Shown here one piece after another: positions 30,061-38,599 of a stretch of 64,000 nt of DNA. The notes beneath the pieces are model-generated. The model was not told the origin of the DNA. It was given only the letters and a program-made list of their open reading frames with translations, and ran no database searches. A program made the position numbers and the translations under genes. The stretch is from Psychrobacter sanguinis (GTDB taxonomy: Bacteria; Pseudomonadota; Gammaproteobacteria; Pseudomonadales; Moraxellaceae), in the NCBI RefSeq assembly GCF_020736705.1, contig NZ_CP085990.1, forward strand, positions 992,001 through 1,056,000. The letters are read 5' to 3'. Numbering within the stretch: position 1 is the stretch's first letter; each line of letters begins with the position of its first letter.

Positions 30061-31476
30061 ATGAAATATATCAGTACCCGTGGTCAAACCGAGCGAATGG
30101 ACTTTAGCGATGTGTTGTTAATGGGTCTAGCCCCTGACGGCGGTTTAATGCTGCCAGAAAGCTATCCACAAGTTGATTCAGCTACCCTAAACAAGTGGCG
30201 TAAACTCAGCTATCCAGAGCTAGCATTTGAAATTATGCGTCTGTTTGCCACCGATATTGACGAGGCTGATTTAAAAGATATTATCAATCGTACTTATACC
30301 AAAGAAGTGTTTGGTAGCGATGATATTGTACCGGTACGCCAATTAGAAGATGACTTATATATTTTAGGTTTGTCTAATGGTCCAACTTTAGCTTTTAAAG
30401 ACGTGGCCATGCAGTTTTTGGGCAATGCATTTGAGTACGTATTAAAGAAGAAAGGCAAACGTTTGACCATTATTGGTGCCACTAGTGGTGATACCGGTAG
30501 TGCGGCCGAATATGCGCTTCGCGGCAAAGACAACATCGAAGTGTTTATGATGTCGCCACATGGCAAAATGAGTGAATTTCAACGTGCTCAAATGTATAGC
30601 TTAACCGATGCCAACATTCACAATATCGCCATTAAAGGCATGTTTGATGACTGCCAGGATATCGTTAAAGCATTACAACAAGATGCAGACTTTAAAGCCA
30701 AATATAGCCTAGGTACGGTTAACTCAATCAACTGGGGTCGTATCTTAGCCCAAATCGTTTATTACTTTAAAGCTTACTTTGCGGTCACGGATGATAATGA
30801 GCAAAAGATAAGTTTCTGCGTACCTTCGGGTAACTTTGGTAACATCTGTGCTGGTCACATTGCCCGTGAAATGGGACTGCCTGTCGACCGCTTAATCGTC
30901 GCCACCAATGAAAACGATGTGTTAAATGATTTCTTTAACCAAGGTGTTTATACGCCGCGTCCAGCTGATAAGACTTATGTCACTTCAAGTCCTTCAATGG
31001 ATATCTCTAAAGCGTCCAACTTTGAACGTTTTGTTTATCTGTTATTAGAAAAAGACAGCAACCGTGTTCATGAGCTATTTGATGGGGTGAAAACTGGCAA
31101 AGGCTTTGACTTGTCAGATGTGTTAGACGCGGTAAATAGCCGTTATGGTTTTGCTGCTGGCAAGTCAACGCATCAAGATCGTCTTAATACCATTAAATCA
31201 GTCTATGAAAACTATAACGATCTAATCGATCCGCACACGGCTGATGGGGTGAAAGTAGCCCGTGAGCTACAAAAAGAGGGTGAAGTCATTGTCTGTGCCG
31301 AAACCGCACTGCCTGTTAAATTCTCAGAAACCATTTTTGAAGCAGTGGGTGAGATAGACATCGAACGTCCAGAACATACTAAAGATATTGAGTCCTTAGA
31401 GCAGCATGTAACGGTATTAGATAATGATGCTAGCTTAGTAGCCGATGAGATTAGAGCAGTAGTATCACCTGTCTAA
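30061..31476 (+). CDS. thrC: Threonine synthase
   Basis: PLP enzyme converting O-phosphohomoserine to threonine. The start was set at ATG 30061, which follows AGGA with suitable spacing; a TTG five codons upstream is less likely. About 471 residues. Visible features are the amino-terminal YISTRGQ, the PLP lysine in GPTLAFKDVAMQFLG, and the phosphate-binding GATSGDTGSAAEYAL. SINWGRILAQIVYYF and the FCVPSGNFGNICAG motif are typical of the longer fungal/proteobacterial class. No hom or thrB gene adjoins. It is followed by a terminator. Confidence 0.96.
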   Translation: MKYISTRGQTERMDFSDVLLMGLAPDGGLMLPESYPQVDSATLNKWRKLSYPELAFEIMRLFATDIDEADLKDIINRTYTKEVFGSDDIVPVRQLEDDLYILGLSNGPTLAFKDVAMQFLGNAFEYVLKKKGKRLTIIGATSGDTGSAAEYALRGKDNIEVFMMSPHGKMSEFQRAQMYSLTDANIHNIAIKGMFDDCQDIVKALQQDADFKAKYSLGTVNSINWGRILAQIVYYFKAYFAVTDDNEQKISFCVPSGNFGNICAGHIAREMGLPVDRLIVATNENDVLNDFFNQGVYTPRPADKTYVTSSPSMDISKASNFERFVYLLLEKDSNRVHELFDGVKTGKGFDLSDVLDAVNSRYGFAAGKSTHQDRLNTIKSVYENYNDLIDPHTADGVKVARELQKEGEVIVCAETALPVKFSETIFEAVGEIDIERPEHTKDIESLEQHVTVLDNDASLVADEIRAVVSPV

Positions 31477-31597
31477 CAAGAATAGGCTTTTAACTGAATT
31501 GAACGCGATATCTGATTACGAATCTTTACGTTAATAGTTAAATTAAATGCTAAATCAGACGCCAAATTAGAAGTTAAAATAGCATAATTCAAGACTG

Positions 31598-31634
31598 ACC
31601 AGAGTGGCTGATAACAGCGCTCTGGTTTTTTTTG
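31598..31634 (+). terminator. Intrinsic terminator after thrC
   Basis: ACCAGAG pairs with CTCTGGT, followed by eight T. The loop is fairly long (about 15 bases). Confidence 0.75.
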
Positions 31635-31798
31635 GTTCATGAGTAAGCTAACTATAAAACCTAATATTAAAGAGAGTGTAAAGTAAAATAGCAAAGACAA
31701 TATCAAAATATTTAATAATATTAATAATTAACTACCGGTTTTGTTAGTATGTATTCACATCCATTATTTAATCTTTTAATTTTATTAAGGTAAGTAGT

Positions 31799-31834
31799 AT
31801 GAGCAATACTGTTGTCAATTGGTCACCATCATGA
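31799..31834 (+). other. Possible 11-codon leader ORF overlapping the dprA start
   Basis: ATG at 31799, preceded by AAGG at suitable spacing, encodes MSNTVVNWSPS and stops at TGA 31832-31834. The stop overlaps the dprA ATG (31831) as ATGA. This is a classical coupling arrangement; the dprA ATG itself has no Shine-Dalgarno sequence. It could be a leader peptide or the remnant of an upstream gene. Confidence 0.45.
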
Positions 31835-33135
31835 ATAGTGCCCTATTAAATGAATGCTCTACCTTTACGCTTGAGCAACGGGCTATCTTAATTTTATGGC
31901 AACGGGTTAATACCTCACTGTCTGCTTTTTATAAACTCAAAAAGCATTTTGGTTCGGCTCAAAGTGCGTTACAACAAGGTGAATCGAAATGGACAACATT
32001 GGGTATTCATGCGAAGCACATTGCTCGGCATAGGCAAGCCAGTACCGAGAATGATGAAGCTTTTATTGCCGATATTGAAAAGCGCAGAGCAGGCGATGAA
32101 TTTCAGGTTTTATTTCAAGAGGGCAGTGACTATCCTCAGCAGTTATTGCAGCTGTTTAATCCCCCGCCTTTATTGTTCTATCGTGGCAATGGAAGTTTGT
32201 TAAATGCTGCACAAATAGCAATCGTTGGCAGTCGCAAACCGACTCAAAAAGCACAAAAGCTTACCTTTGATATGGCCCAATATCTAGCAAAAACGGGATA
32301 TATTATTACCAGCGGGCTGGCACAAGGGGTGGATGCTCAAGCACATTTAGGGGCTTTGGCACAAAATTCAGAACAGTGTGGACGCACTATTGGGGTAATG
32401 GGAACTGGTATAGATGTTTATTATCCTGTTCCGCATCGGGCGCTGTTTGAGCGTATCATTAATGAAGGTGGCTGTATTATCAGCGAACTTCTACCTGGCA
32501 TTAAACCTAATAAACACACCTTTCCACGACGCAATCGTATTGTGGCCGGTCTAAGTTTGGGCACTAACGTTACCGAAGCAGCAATCAAAAGTGGCTCACT
32601 GATTACCGCTCGGTTGACCTCAGAGCAGGGTAAGCAGGTCTTTGCTTTACCGAGCAGTATTGATAATAGTAATGCAGAAGGTTGTCACCATCTCATTCGA
32701 GAAGGGGCTACTTTGGTCTATCATCCGGATCAAATTATTGAAGATCTGTGCAGCCAGTTATTAGCACCTGGAAGTTTTACAAAACATGAAGAACAGTTAA
32801 AGCAGGAAGGAATAGATTTACCCAATAATAAAGACGGACAGTCTGATTATAAAAAAAACAAGTCTGAGACCTTATCTTTATTTAATCAGAGTTCGTTTAC
32901 AGCCTTTGCTTCAAATGATAACGCTAAACCTGTTTTAAAAGAAAAAAAGTCTGCTACTATTTCAAAGCACCTTCAGCCTTTATGGGTTCATATTGAGTTT
33001 GACTTTCAAGATTTAGATGCCTTAATCATCAAAACTAAGTTGGATACACCCAGTCTTTTGAGTCAGCTAATGGAGTTAGAACTGTTGGGGGTGATTACCC
33101 AAGTTGGGGGTCGGTATCAACGACTGACAAATTAG
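31831..33135 (+). CDS. dprA: DNA-processing protein DprA
   Basis: Binds incoming single-stranded DNA and loads RecA during natural transformation. The Rossmann-like domain is clear (AIVGSRKPTQKAQ, ITSGLAQGVDAQAH, GTGIDVYYPVPHRALFE, PRRNRIVAGLS). A carboxyl-terminal winged-helix domain follows a variable linker of about 50 residues. The start at 31831 avoids the TTG at 31819 and gives about 434 residues. Translation probably depends on an 11-codon upstream ORF that overlaps by ATGA. Together with comM at 53 kb it suggests a competent organism. tsaC follows 90 bases downstream, a common pairing. Confidence 0.94.
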   Translation: MNSALLNECSTFTLEQRAILILWQRVNTSLSAFYKLKKHFGSAQSALQQGESKWTTLGIHAKHIARHRQASTENDEAFIADIEKRRAGDEFQVLFQEGSDYPQQLLQLFNPPPLLFYRGNGSLLNAAQIAIVGSRKPTQKAQKLTFDMAQYLAKTGYIITSGLAQGVDAQAHLGALAQNSEQCGRTIGVMGTGIDVYYPVPHRALFERIINEGGCIISELLPGIKPNKHTFPRRNRIVAGLSLGTNVTEAAIKSGSLITARLTSEQGKQVFALPSSIDNSNAEGCHHLIREGATLVYHPDQIIEDLCSQLLAPGSFTKHEEQLKQEGIDLPNNKDGQSDYKKNKSETLSLFNQSSFTAFASNDNAKPVLKEKKSATISKHLQPLWVHIEFDFQDLDALIIKTKLDTPSLLSQLMELELLGVITQVGGRYQRLTN

Positions 33136-33225
33136 TAATGCCCCTTTCTATTTTATAAGTTAGCTAGAGCACCCTACGCTTTTATTTATCCAAAGCAATA
33201 GACTATTTATCCGAAACAGTAAACT

Positions 33226-33912
33226 ATGAACTTGAACACCCAAAATATTACCACTGAAATTGAGCAAGCCGCTCAGTGGTTGCAGCAAGGTAAACTGCTG
33301 GCCTATCCGACAGAAAGTGTCTGGGGCATAGGCTGTGATGCTTATAATGAGGAAGCCGTTAATCAAATTCTCACCATAAAAAACAGACCCGCTGAAAAAG
33401 GGATGATTGTGGTTACTGATAATATTGATCGGGTTCGTCCCTTGATTGATCAGTTACCCGTTCAGCGTCAGCAGCAGATTATCGACAGTTGGGCGCCTCA
33501 ATCAAATAAGGGTGATGCATCCAGAGACACTCAACAGGCGCATACTTGGCTTTTGCCATTGCCTTTGTCTAAATCTGAGCTTCAATCTAAGTCTGAATCT
33601 GAGCTAACGGCTCTAGCACAGCAAGACCCTGTTATTCCCTATTGGATAACGGGCAAACATAACTCGATAGCTGTCAGAGTCATCAATCATCCGTTGATTG
33701 CTCAACTTTGTAAGAAAATGGTTAGTGACAGCAATCCTTATGGTTTAATTGTCTCTACCAGCTGTAATCCATCGGGGCAAGCACCTGCGGTCACTTTTGA
33801 GCAGGCATATGCTTATTTTAAAGAGGACATCGGCTATTTGCAGGGTGATACTTTGGGTTACACGTTACCCAGTCAGATTAGAGAAGGCTTAACAGGCGAT
33901 ATCATTCGATAA
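33226..33912 (+). CDS. tsaC: L-threonylcarbamoyladenylate synthase (Sua5/YciO/YrdC family)
   Basis: Makes threonylcarbamoyl-AMP from threonine, bicarbonate and ATP, for the t6A modification at position 37 of ANN-decoding tRNAs. The 228-residue protein has the hallmark AYPTESVWGIGCDAYNEEAV near the start, KNRPAEKGMIVV (KxR motif), HNSIAVRV and STSCNPSGQAPA toward the end. A Ser/Lys/Glu-rich insertion around residues 105-130 lengthens it beyond the short TsaC form; no Sua5 carboxyl domain is present. It directly follows dprA. Confidence 0.92.
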   Translation: MNLNTQNITTEIEQAAQWLQQGKLLAYPTESVWGIGCDAYNEEAVNQILTIKNRPAEKGMIVVTDNIDRVRPLIDQLPVQRQQQIIDSWAPQSNKGDASRDTQQAHTWLLPLPLSKSELQSKSESELTALAQQDPVIPYWITGKHNSIAVRVINHPLIAQLCKKMVSDSNPYGLIVSTSCNPSGQAPAVTFEQAYAYFKEDIGYLQGDTLGYTLPSQIREGLTGDIIR

Positions 33913-34046
33913 AATTAACAGCAGCCAAGTCCTTATACATTAGAGCATACACAAGCTCAATCAAATAAAGTACGACCTCAACAACTTAAAGTCTCAACAA
34001 CTCACGACCTTAATAGCTCATCACCTTAATAAATAGGGATAATAAA

Positions 34047-35009
34047 ATGGATATTTTAATCAGCGGTGGATCAGGATTTTTAGGTAGTGCTCTGAGTCAG
34101 TGGCTATATGAAAAGCAGGGAGGCGAGGTGAGTATTACTTGGCTGAGCCGTGATAACACGCAATCACATCCTAGTTATATTAATATGATGAGTTATGAAG
34201 AGTTAAGCGAGACGCTGCTTAGTTTCGATGTGGTGATCAACCTTGCCGGTGCTGGCATTGCCGATAAACGGTGGAGTGAAACCCGTAAGCGCGAATTGTT
34301 TGACAGTAGAGTACAGCCCACGCAGTCAGTTTTGGACTATATAGATCGTATTGAGCAAAAGCCTAAACTGCTTATCAGTGGTTCAGCAATAGGCTGGTAT
34401 GGCGCTCAAGGCGATAAACCTCTTGATGAAAGTAGTCAACACTACTCAAAACAGGCAAACCCACAGACCTTTAAGGAGGATTTCGCCCACCAACTGTGTG
34501 ATAGTTGGGAGGAGCTCGCAATCTCAGCGACCAAGATGGGCGTCGAAGTGGTGTTAGTGAGAACGGGGGTCGTGATTCACCCCGAAGGTGGGATGCTGGG
34601 TAGATTAATCACGCCTTTAAAAATGGGTGCAGGGGGTCAAATAGGCGATGGTAAGCAAATTATGAGCTGGATCAGCCGCGAAGACTGGGTGAGAGCGGTG
34701 GCGTTTATTATTGAGCGTCATCTTTCTACCGAGGCTCATACTTCGCAGTTATCAAATGATAGTAAACCGGTCTCTATCTATAACTTAACTTCCCCGAATG
34801 CTGTGGACAATGCCACTTTTACTAAGACGTTGGGGGATTGGTTAAACCGACCGACCATTATGACAATGCCAGCTCCTGTATTAAAGATGATGTTTGGCGA
34901 AATGTCGACTTTGCTAATCGATGGTCAGAAAGTATTGCCGAAAGCATTATTGGACGCAGGCTTTGAGTTTCAACACCCAGATTTAGCGGGTGCCCTCGTC
35001 AATCAGTAG
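34047..35009 (+). CDS. TIGR01777 family NAD(P)-dependent epimerase-like protein (YfcH type)
   Basis: Short-chain-dehydrogenase-fold protein of 320 residues, similar to E. coli YfcH and cell-division-associated SulA-like plant proteins; the physiological substrate is unknown. The nucleotide-binding loop is at the start (ISGGSGFLGSAL, residues 5-16). NLAGAGIADKRWSETRKRELFDSRV is the conserved family block, followed by SGSAIGWYG with the catalytic-type tyrosine, and a DUF1731-like end (LLDAGFEFQHPDL). It is about 130 bases after tsaC and could be co-transcribed. Confidence 0.88.
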   Translation: MDILISGGSGFLGSALSQWLYEKQGGEVSITWLSRDNTQSHPSYINMMSYEELSETLLSFDVVINLAGAGIADKRWSETRKRELFDSRVQPTQSVLDYIDRIEQKPKLLISGSAIGWYGAQGDKPLDESSQHYSKQANPQTFKEDFAHQLCDSWEELAISATKMGVEVVLVRTGVVIHPEGGMLGRLITPLKMGAGGQIGDGKQIMSWISREDWVRAVAFIIERHLSTEAHTSQLSNDSKPVSIYNLTSPNAVDNATFTKTLGDWLNRPTIMTMPAPVLKMMFGEMSTLLIDGQKVLPKALLDAGFEFQHPDLAGALVNQ

Positions 35010-35065
35010 CTTATTTTAAACAGTAGCCACTTTTAAAGTAACGATAAGCAGGCTATATATGCATA

Positions 35066-35081
35066 TGTTTCACGTGAAACA
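35066..35081. promoter_or_regulatory. parS site (perfect)
   Basis: TGTTTCACGTGAAACA in the gap after the epimerase gene, 37 bases (start to start) from a second site. Confidence 0.93.
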
Positions 35082-35102
35082 GAATTTAGGCCTAGTATTT
35101 AA

Positions 35103-35118
35103 AGTTTCACGTGAAACA
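35103..35118. promoter_or_regulatory. parS site
   Basis: AGTTTCACGTGAAACA: canonical except for the first base. Forms a close pair with the site at 35066; these are the right-most sites seen. Confidence 0.88.
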
Positions 35119-35139
35119 CTATAGTCGATAATTAATTGC

Positions 35140-35265
35140 TCACTAAGTAAGTGATTAAGTAACCGATGAAGTGACCTACTAATTAAATGACTAAGTAACT
35201 GATTAAATAGATAAGTAGCTAATTAGCAGATAAATAGCAGTAAGTAACACATAAGCGAAGTGTTG
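35140..35265. repeat. Degenerate AT-rich repeat tract
   Basis: Irregular repeats of elements such as AAGTAA, TGATTAA and AAATAG follow the parS pair. The unit is too degenerate to define a length. No gene was recognised. Confidence 0.45.
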
Positions 35266-35328
35266 ATCAAGCTACCGACAATAGTATATAAGAGCCAATT
35301 GGACATATTAAACCATAACAAATTCTAG

Positions 35329-35802
35329 CTAAGACTTTGAGCTTTTGGCCTGTTTAGCCTTACTAGTAATACCAACGATAAAGCTAATTGCGGCTACCAT
35401 CATCGATAAAAGCAAACCAGTTAATAGGGTATTGGTCAGAGCAAATAAGAAAGGTTGTGCTCTTGAATTAATTCCTAAAATATCGGTAACGATAGAAACC
35501 GATATACCTCCCGCCCATAGTTCTGGCACGATAGGGACCTTCAATAATAAGGTGAAGTTGAGCAGTTGCAGTGCCGCTTTTATATAAACGCCCTTACGTA
35601 AAGCCTGATGCCAGTTCTGATAGCGATGGGTTATCAAATATTTATCAATAAGCGCATAAGCAACAATAAATATCGCCGTACCTAAAAGCATCCCCGCGAT
35701 AGGACCTAAGGTGGTGGGCGCCATTAATAAAGTGCCCCAGACATAACCTGCTAAGGCATTGACAATTACCCAAAAGCTCCAGAACAACCAATGGTTTCGC
35801 AC
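35329..35802 (-). CDS. Hypothetical four-helix membrane protein
   Basis: No family recognised. The 157-residue protein has about four hydrophobic segments (around residues 6-28, 33-53, 75-92 and 120-148) and a basic, lysine/serine-rich tail (SKAKQAKSSKS), which suggests an inner-membrane protein with its carboxyl end in the cytoplasm. A loop between the second and third helices is basic (KYLITHRYQNWHQALRKG). It lies 117 bases downstream of the lipoprotein adaptor gene on the same strand and could share its transcript; no function is implied by that. Confidence 0.7.
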   Translation of the reverse strand: MRNHWLFWSFWVIVNALAGYVWGTLLMAPTTLGPIAGMLLGTAIFIVAYALIDKYLITHRYQNWHQALRKGVYIKAALQLLNFTLLLKVPIVPELWAGGISVSIVTDILGINSRAQPFLFALTNTLLTGLLLSMMVAAISFIVGITSKAKQAKSSKS

Positions 35803-35919
35803 TAAGACTTCCTTATTGCTTATAGTGAAAATAAGTTAATGTGAAATGAATTTCTTTAAGAATAAGTCTCTTTAAGAGCAACTCTCTCTAGTATCCAGCT
35901 TCTCTAATTTTAGATGTCT

Positions 35920-37239
35920 TTAGTCTATAGATAGCTTTTTGCCATCAGAGTTCTTAGGTAGGTCAGCCAAACAGACAATACTTTCATTACTGATTCCACT
36001 GACTAAAAACTGATCAGACTCAGCAAAATATTGCACCACTTCTACCGGGGTATAAGCCAATCTTTGATCTTGTTCAACAATCCACACATAGCCTTTGATA
36101 GGGCTGTTTGGTCTGGGACGCTTTTTGGTTAACTCATCGAGATTGGCTTCATGAATAGCGTTTCTAGGCAAACGTACCCCAAGTTCAATCTGACCATACT
36201 CAATATTCATTGATGCTTGCATCCCTGGCTTCAACAGGGCTTTACTATTTTCACCAGCGACTAAGGGCGCACGAACCGTTAAGGTTTGCGATTGACGATC
36301 AGGGATAATGTGACTGATTTGACCGGTAAATTCTTTCTTTAAATCATAGACAGTGAAATAAACCGGTTTACCGACAGAAAGCTGAGATTGAGTCGATAAA
36401 GGCAGTTTGCCAACCAACTGTAGTTTTTGAGTATTGGCCACAGTAATGGCGAATGAAGAAGCTTTACCTTGGTTAGTCTCATCAAGGGTACTGGCGCTAT
36501 CGGGTTTGCCTTCAGTATTGGCATTATCTGCACTGCTCTGTACTGATTCAGTCTTAGAGGCAGTAGAGAGGCTAGTAACCGTTCCATCAATAGAAGACTT
36601 TAGAACCAAAGTAACGGGAATTAGCTTTTCTTCTGTTTCATTATCGTCTTGTTTAGTAGTAGGGGAAAGGTCCGTCGTGTTCAGTGGGCTTTTATTGGCA
36701 TTAGAAGCAGTGTTATTGCCATTATCAGTCGACTGAGGCTGGCTTGGTTTATCTGATGCTACTCCTAGTGTGGTTTGTGGTGTCGCAGTCGTCTCTGACC
36801 CGTTCTGTGCGGGAATTTGTACACCGTCGACATATACGTCAAGAAATTCACCAGCAATATAAGGAAGCTTGTTTTCTGCTATTTGGGTGTCTATCTTAGC
36901 CAGCGTCTGCCCTTTTTTGACTTCATCCCTTTCTTTGACTTCTATAGAGGCGGATAAAACAGGATAAGGCGTGGTCAGCGTAATACTGTTGACCGGAATT
37001 AAAGCCCCCTGCAAGTTATAACTGGGTTGATAACGCTCTGGAATACTGGTTTGTACCAAAGAGTGATCTACCACCACCTCGTTTTCCAAAATCTGGACTA
37101 GCGCTTCAGAACTAGAAGATTTCTCTGCATCACACCCTAACACTGCTATTGAGGTGACCATAGCCAGCACCAACCCCCTAAGGTAACGTTTGTAGAGCGA
37201 AGGGGTGTAATTGGCTTTATGAATCAAGGGCGATGACAT
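35920..37239 (-). CDS. Lipoprotein periplasmic adaptor (HlyD/RND-type membrane fusion protein-like)
   Basis: Probable periplasmic adaptor of an efflux system. A basic amino terminus and hydrophobic segment end in a lipobox (IAVLGC, cysteine near residue 36), so it is likely lipid-anchored. A biotinyl-lipoyl-like half-motif (VKERDEVKKGQTLAKIDTQIAENK) and a beta-barrel segment (GKPVYFTVYDLKKEFTGQISHIIPDRQSQTLTVRAPL, then LLKPGMQASMNIEYG) match the family. In between sit Ser/Thr/Asn/Gln-rich stretches at about residues 145-195 and 215-260, in place of the usual coiled-coil hairpin. No transporter gene adjoins, unlike most adaptor genes. The partner is unknown; the RND pump at 61-64 kb is far away. 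Confidence 0.72.
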   Translation of the reverse strand: MSSPLIHKANYTPSLYKRYLRGLVLAMVTSIAVLGCDAEKSSSSEALVQILENEVVVDHSLVQTSIPERYQPSYNLQGALIPVNSITLTTPYPVLSASIEVKERDEVKKGQTLAKIDTQIAENKLPYIAGEFLDVYVDGVQIPAQNGSETTATPQTTLGVASDKPSQPQSTDNGNNTASNANKSPLNTTDLSPTTKQDDNETEEKLIPVTLVLKSSIDGTVTSLSTASKTESVQSSADNANTEGKPDSASTLDETNQGKASSFAITVANTQKLQLVGKLPLSTQSQLSVGKPVYFTVYDLKKEFTGQISHIIPDRQSQTLTVRAPLVAGENSKALLKPGMQASMNIEYGQIELGVRLPRNAIHEANLDELTKKRPRPNSPIKGYVWIVEQDQRLAYTPVEVVQYFAESDQFLVSGISNESIVCLADLPKNSDGKKLSID

Positions 37240-37734
37240 GAAAAAGGTCCTATAAAGGTTATGATGAGAATAATTGAGAGTAAAAGGCAGACTTGGCGAT
37301 TAATGCAGATTTAATGTCTAATTAAGGTCTAACAATCCATCAATGAGGCCTAGCAATCCATCAATCGTTGTTAATCCTAAAATAAATACTGCCAAATTAC
37401 TATTAAATAGCTCAGTATATAGTGCATTTTAAGATATCAACCCCATAATGTTGTTAATGGATTGTTTTAAGTTTGTGCTCAGGGGTTGAAATTTATACCA
37501 ATGACCTTTATCAATCAGTAAGAATATAAGAAAAGTAAATTATAGAAAATAGACAATAATTTATCGTGGATTTAGTGTGTTTAAACGACGATAGACGATA
37601 AATGTCAATGAATTCAGCATTTTTAGCATTACCCTAACGAATGGTCCTAATTTTAAAAAATTTCACAGTTTAAATTAGGGCGTCATAAATCATAAAAAAT
37701 CCGTTATATAACTTTAAGCGACTAAGGAGATACC
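37240..37734. other. Gene-free region upstream of grpE
   Basis: About 495 AT-rich bases between the divergent adaptor gene and grpE. They presumably hold both promoters. A heat-shock promoter for grpE was looked for, but no CTTGAA/CCCAT pair with correct spacing was found. Two direct copies of about 14 bases (AATCCATCAATG/AATCCATCAATC) occur near 37330-37365. Confidence 0.4.
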
Positions 37735-38361
37735 ATGAGTAATAATGAAGCGAATAACGCTGCCCCGAATCAAGAGAACCAAACTCAGAACCCAAATGCT
37801 GCTCATGATAATATTGAGCGTTCGGAAACTGTATTGGAACAAACGTTGAATGAGTTTAATCCAGAAGTGAATGGTGACAATGTTATCGGTAACGATATTG
37901 ATATTACCACTTATGAAGAACGTATCGCTCAGCTTGAAGAAGAAGTAAAAGCAGCCAAAGAAGGTCAAGCTCGTGCCAATGCTGAGGCTTATAATGCTCA
38001 AAAACGTATGGAGCAAGAAACAGAAAAAAGCCGTAAGTTTGCGCTACAGAAATTCATCAAAGAGCTTTTAGAAGTGGTAGATAATCTAGAACGTGCCATC
38101 GTTAGCGTACAAGCCGATGATGATGCAGATGATGCTATCTTGGAAGGTGTTAAATTAACCCATAAGTCTTTCTTAAATGTTTTAAATAAACAGGGTGTTG
38201 AGGTGGTTGATCCACAAAATGACAAGTTTGACCCTGAGTTTCACGAAGCGGTAGGTATCCACCCAGAAGCTGCTGCTGATACAGTGGGTGAAGTATTACA
38301 AAAAGGCTATACCTTAAACGGTCGTTTATTGCGTCCTGCTATGGTTAAAGTGGGTCAATAA
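37735..38361 (+). CDS. grpE: Nucleotide exchange factor GrpE
   Basis: Stimulates ADP release from DnaK. The 208-residue protein starts with a 55-residue polar, Asn/Glu-rich disordered region, then a long coiled coil (about 60-120: TYEERIAQLEEEVKAAKEGQARANAEAYNAQKRMEQE). It ends in the compact beta domain with the signature FDPEFHEAVGI and VLQKGYTLNGRLLRPAMVKV. A good ribosome binding site (AAGGAG) precedes the ATG. It is followed after 238 bases by dnaK, apparently with a separate heat-shock promoter. Confidence 0.97.
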   Translation: MSNNEANNAAPNQENQTQNPNAAHDNIERSETVLEQTLNEFNPEVNGDNVIGNDIDITTYEERIAQLEEEVKAAKEGQARANAEAYNAQKRMEQETEKSRKFALQKFIKELLEVVDNLERAIVSVQADDDADDAILEGVKLTHKSFLNVLNKQGVEVVDPQNDKFDPEFHEAVGIHPEAAADTVGEVLQKGYTLNGRLLRPAMVKVGQ

Positions 38362-38462
38362 GCGGTAACCCGTATTGGGCTTAAAATTTAAGCCGAACCT
38401 TAGTAAAAGTGGGCCAGATACATAAAAAAAGACAAAAAGTTATCAATTTTGCTTAACTCTGG

Positions 38463-38491
38463 CTTGAAAAACAGCATTACTAAACCGATAT
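38463..38491 (+). promoter_or_regulatory. Candidate sigma-32 (RpoH) promoter of dnaK
   Basis: CTTGAAA at 38463-38469 and CCGATAT at 38485-38491, with a 15-base spacer. This compares with the heat-shock consensus CTTGAAA and CCCATNT; one base departs in the -10. It lies about 110 bases ahead of the dnaK ATG. Confidence 0.55.
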
Positions 38492-38599
38492 ATAGAGACA
38501 AGAGCAAGGCTTACTTAATCAAATTCTCAATAATAGAAAGTAAGCCAAATGCTAACATTGAAATAAACACAAACAATAAATGATTTGGAGTTTTATATT

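Noticed and set aside
35140..35265. CRISPR-like repeats
   Set aside because: Units are degenerate, of irregular length and without unique spacers.
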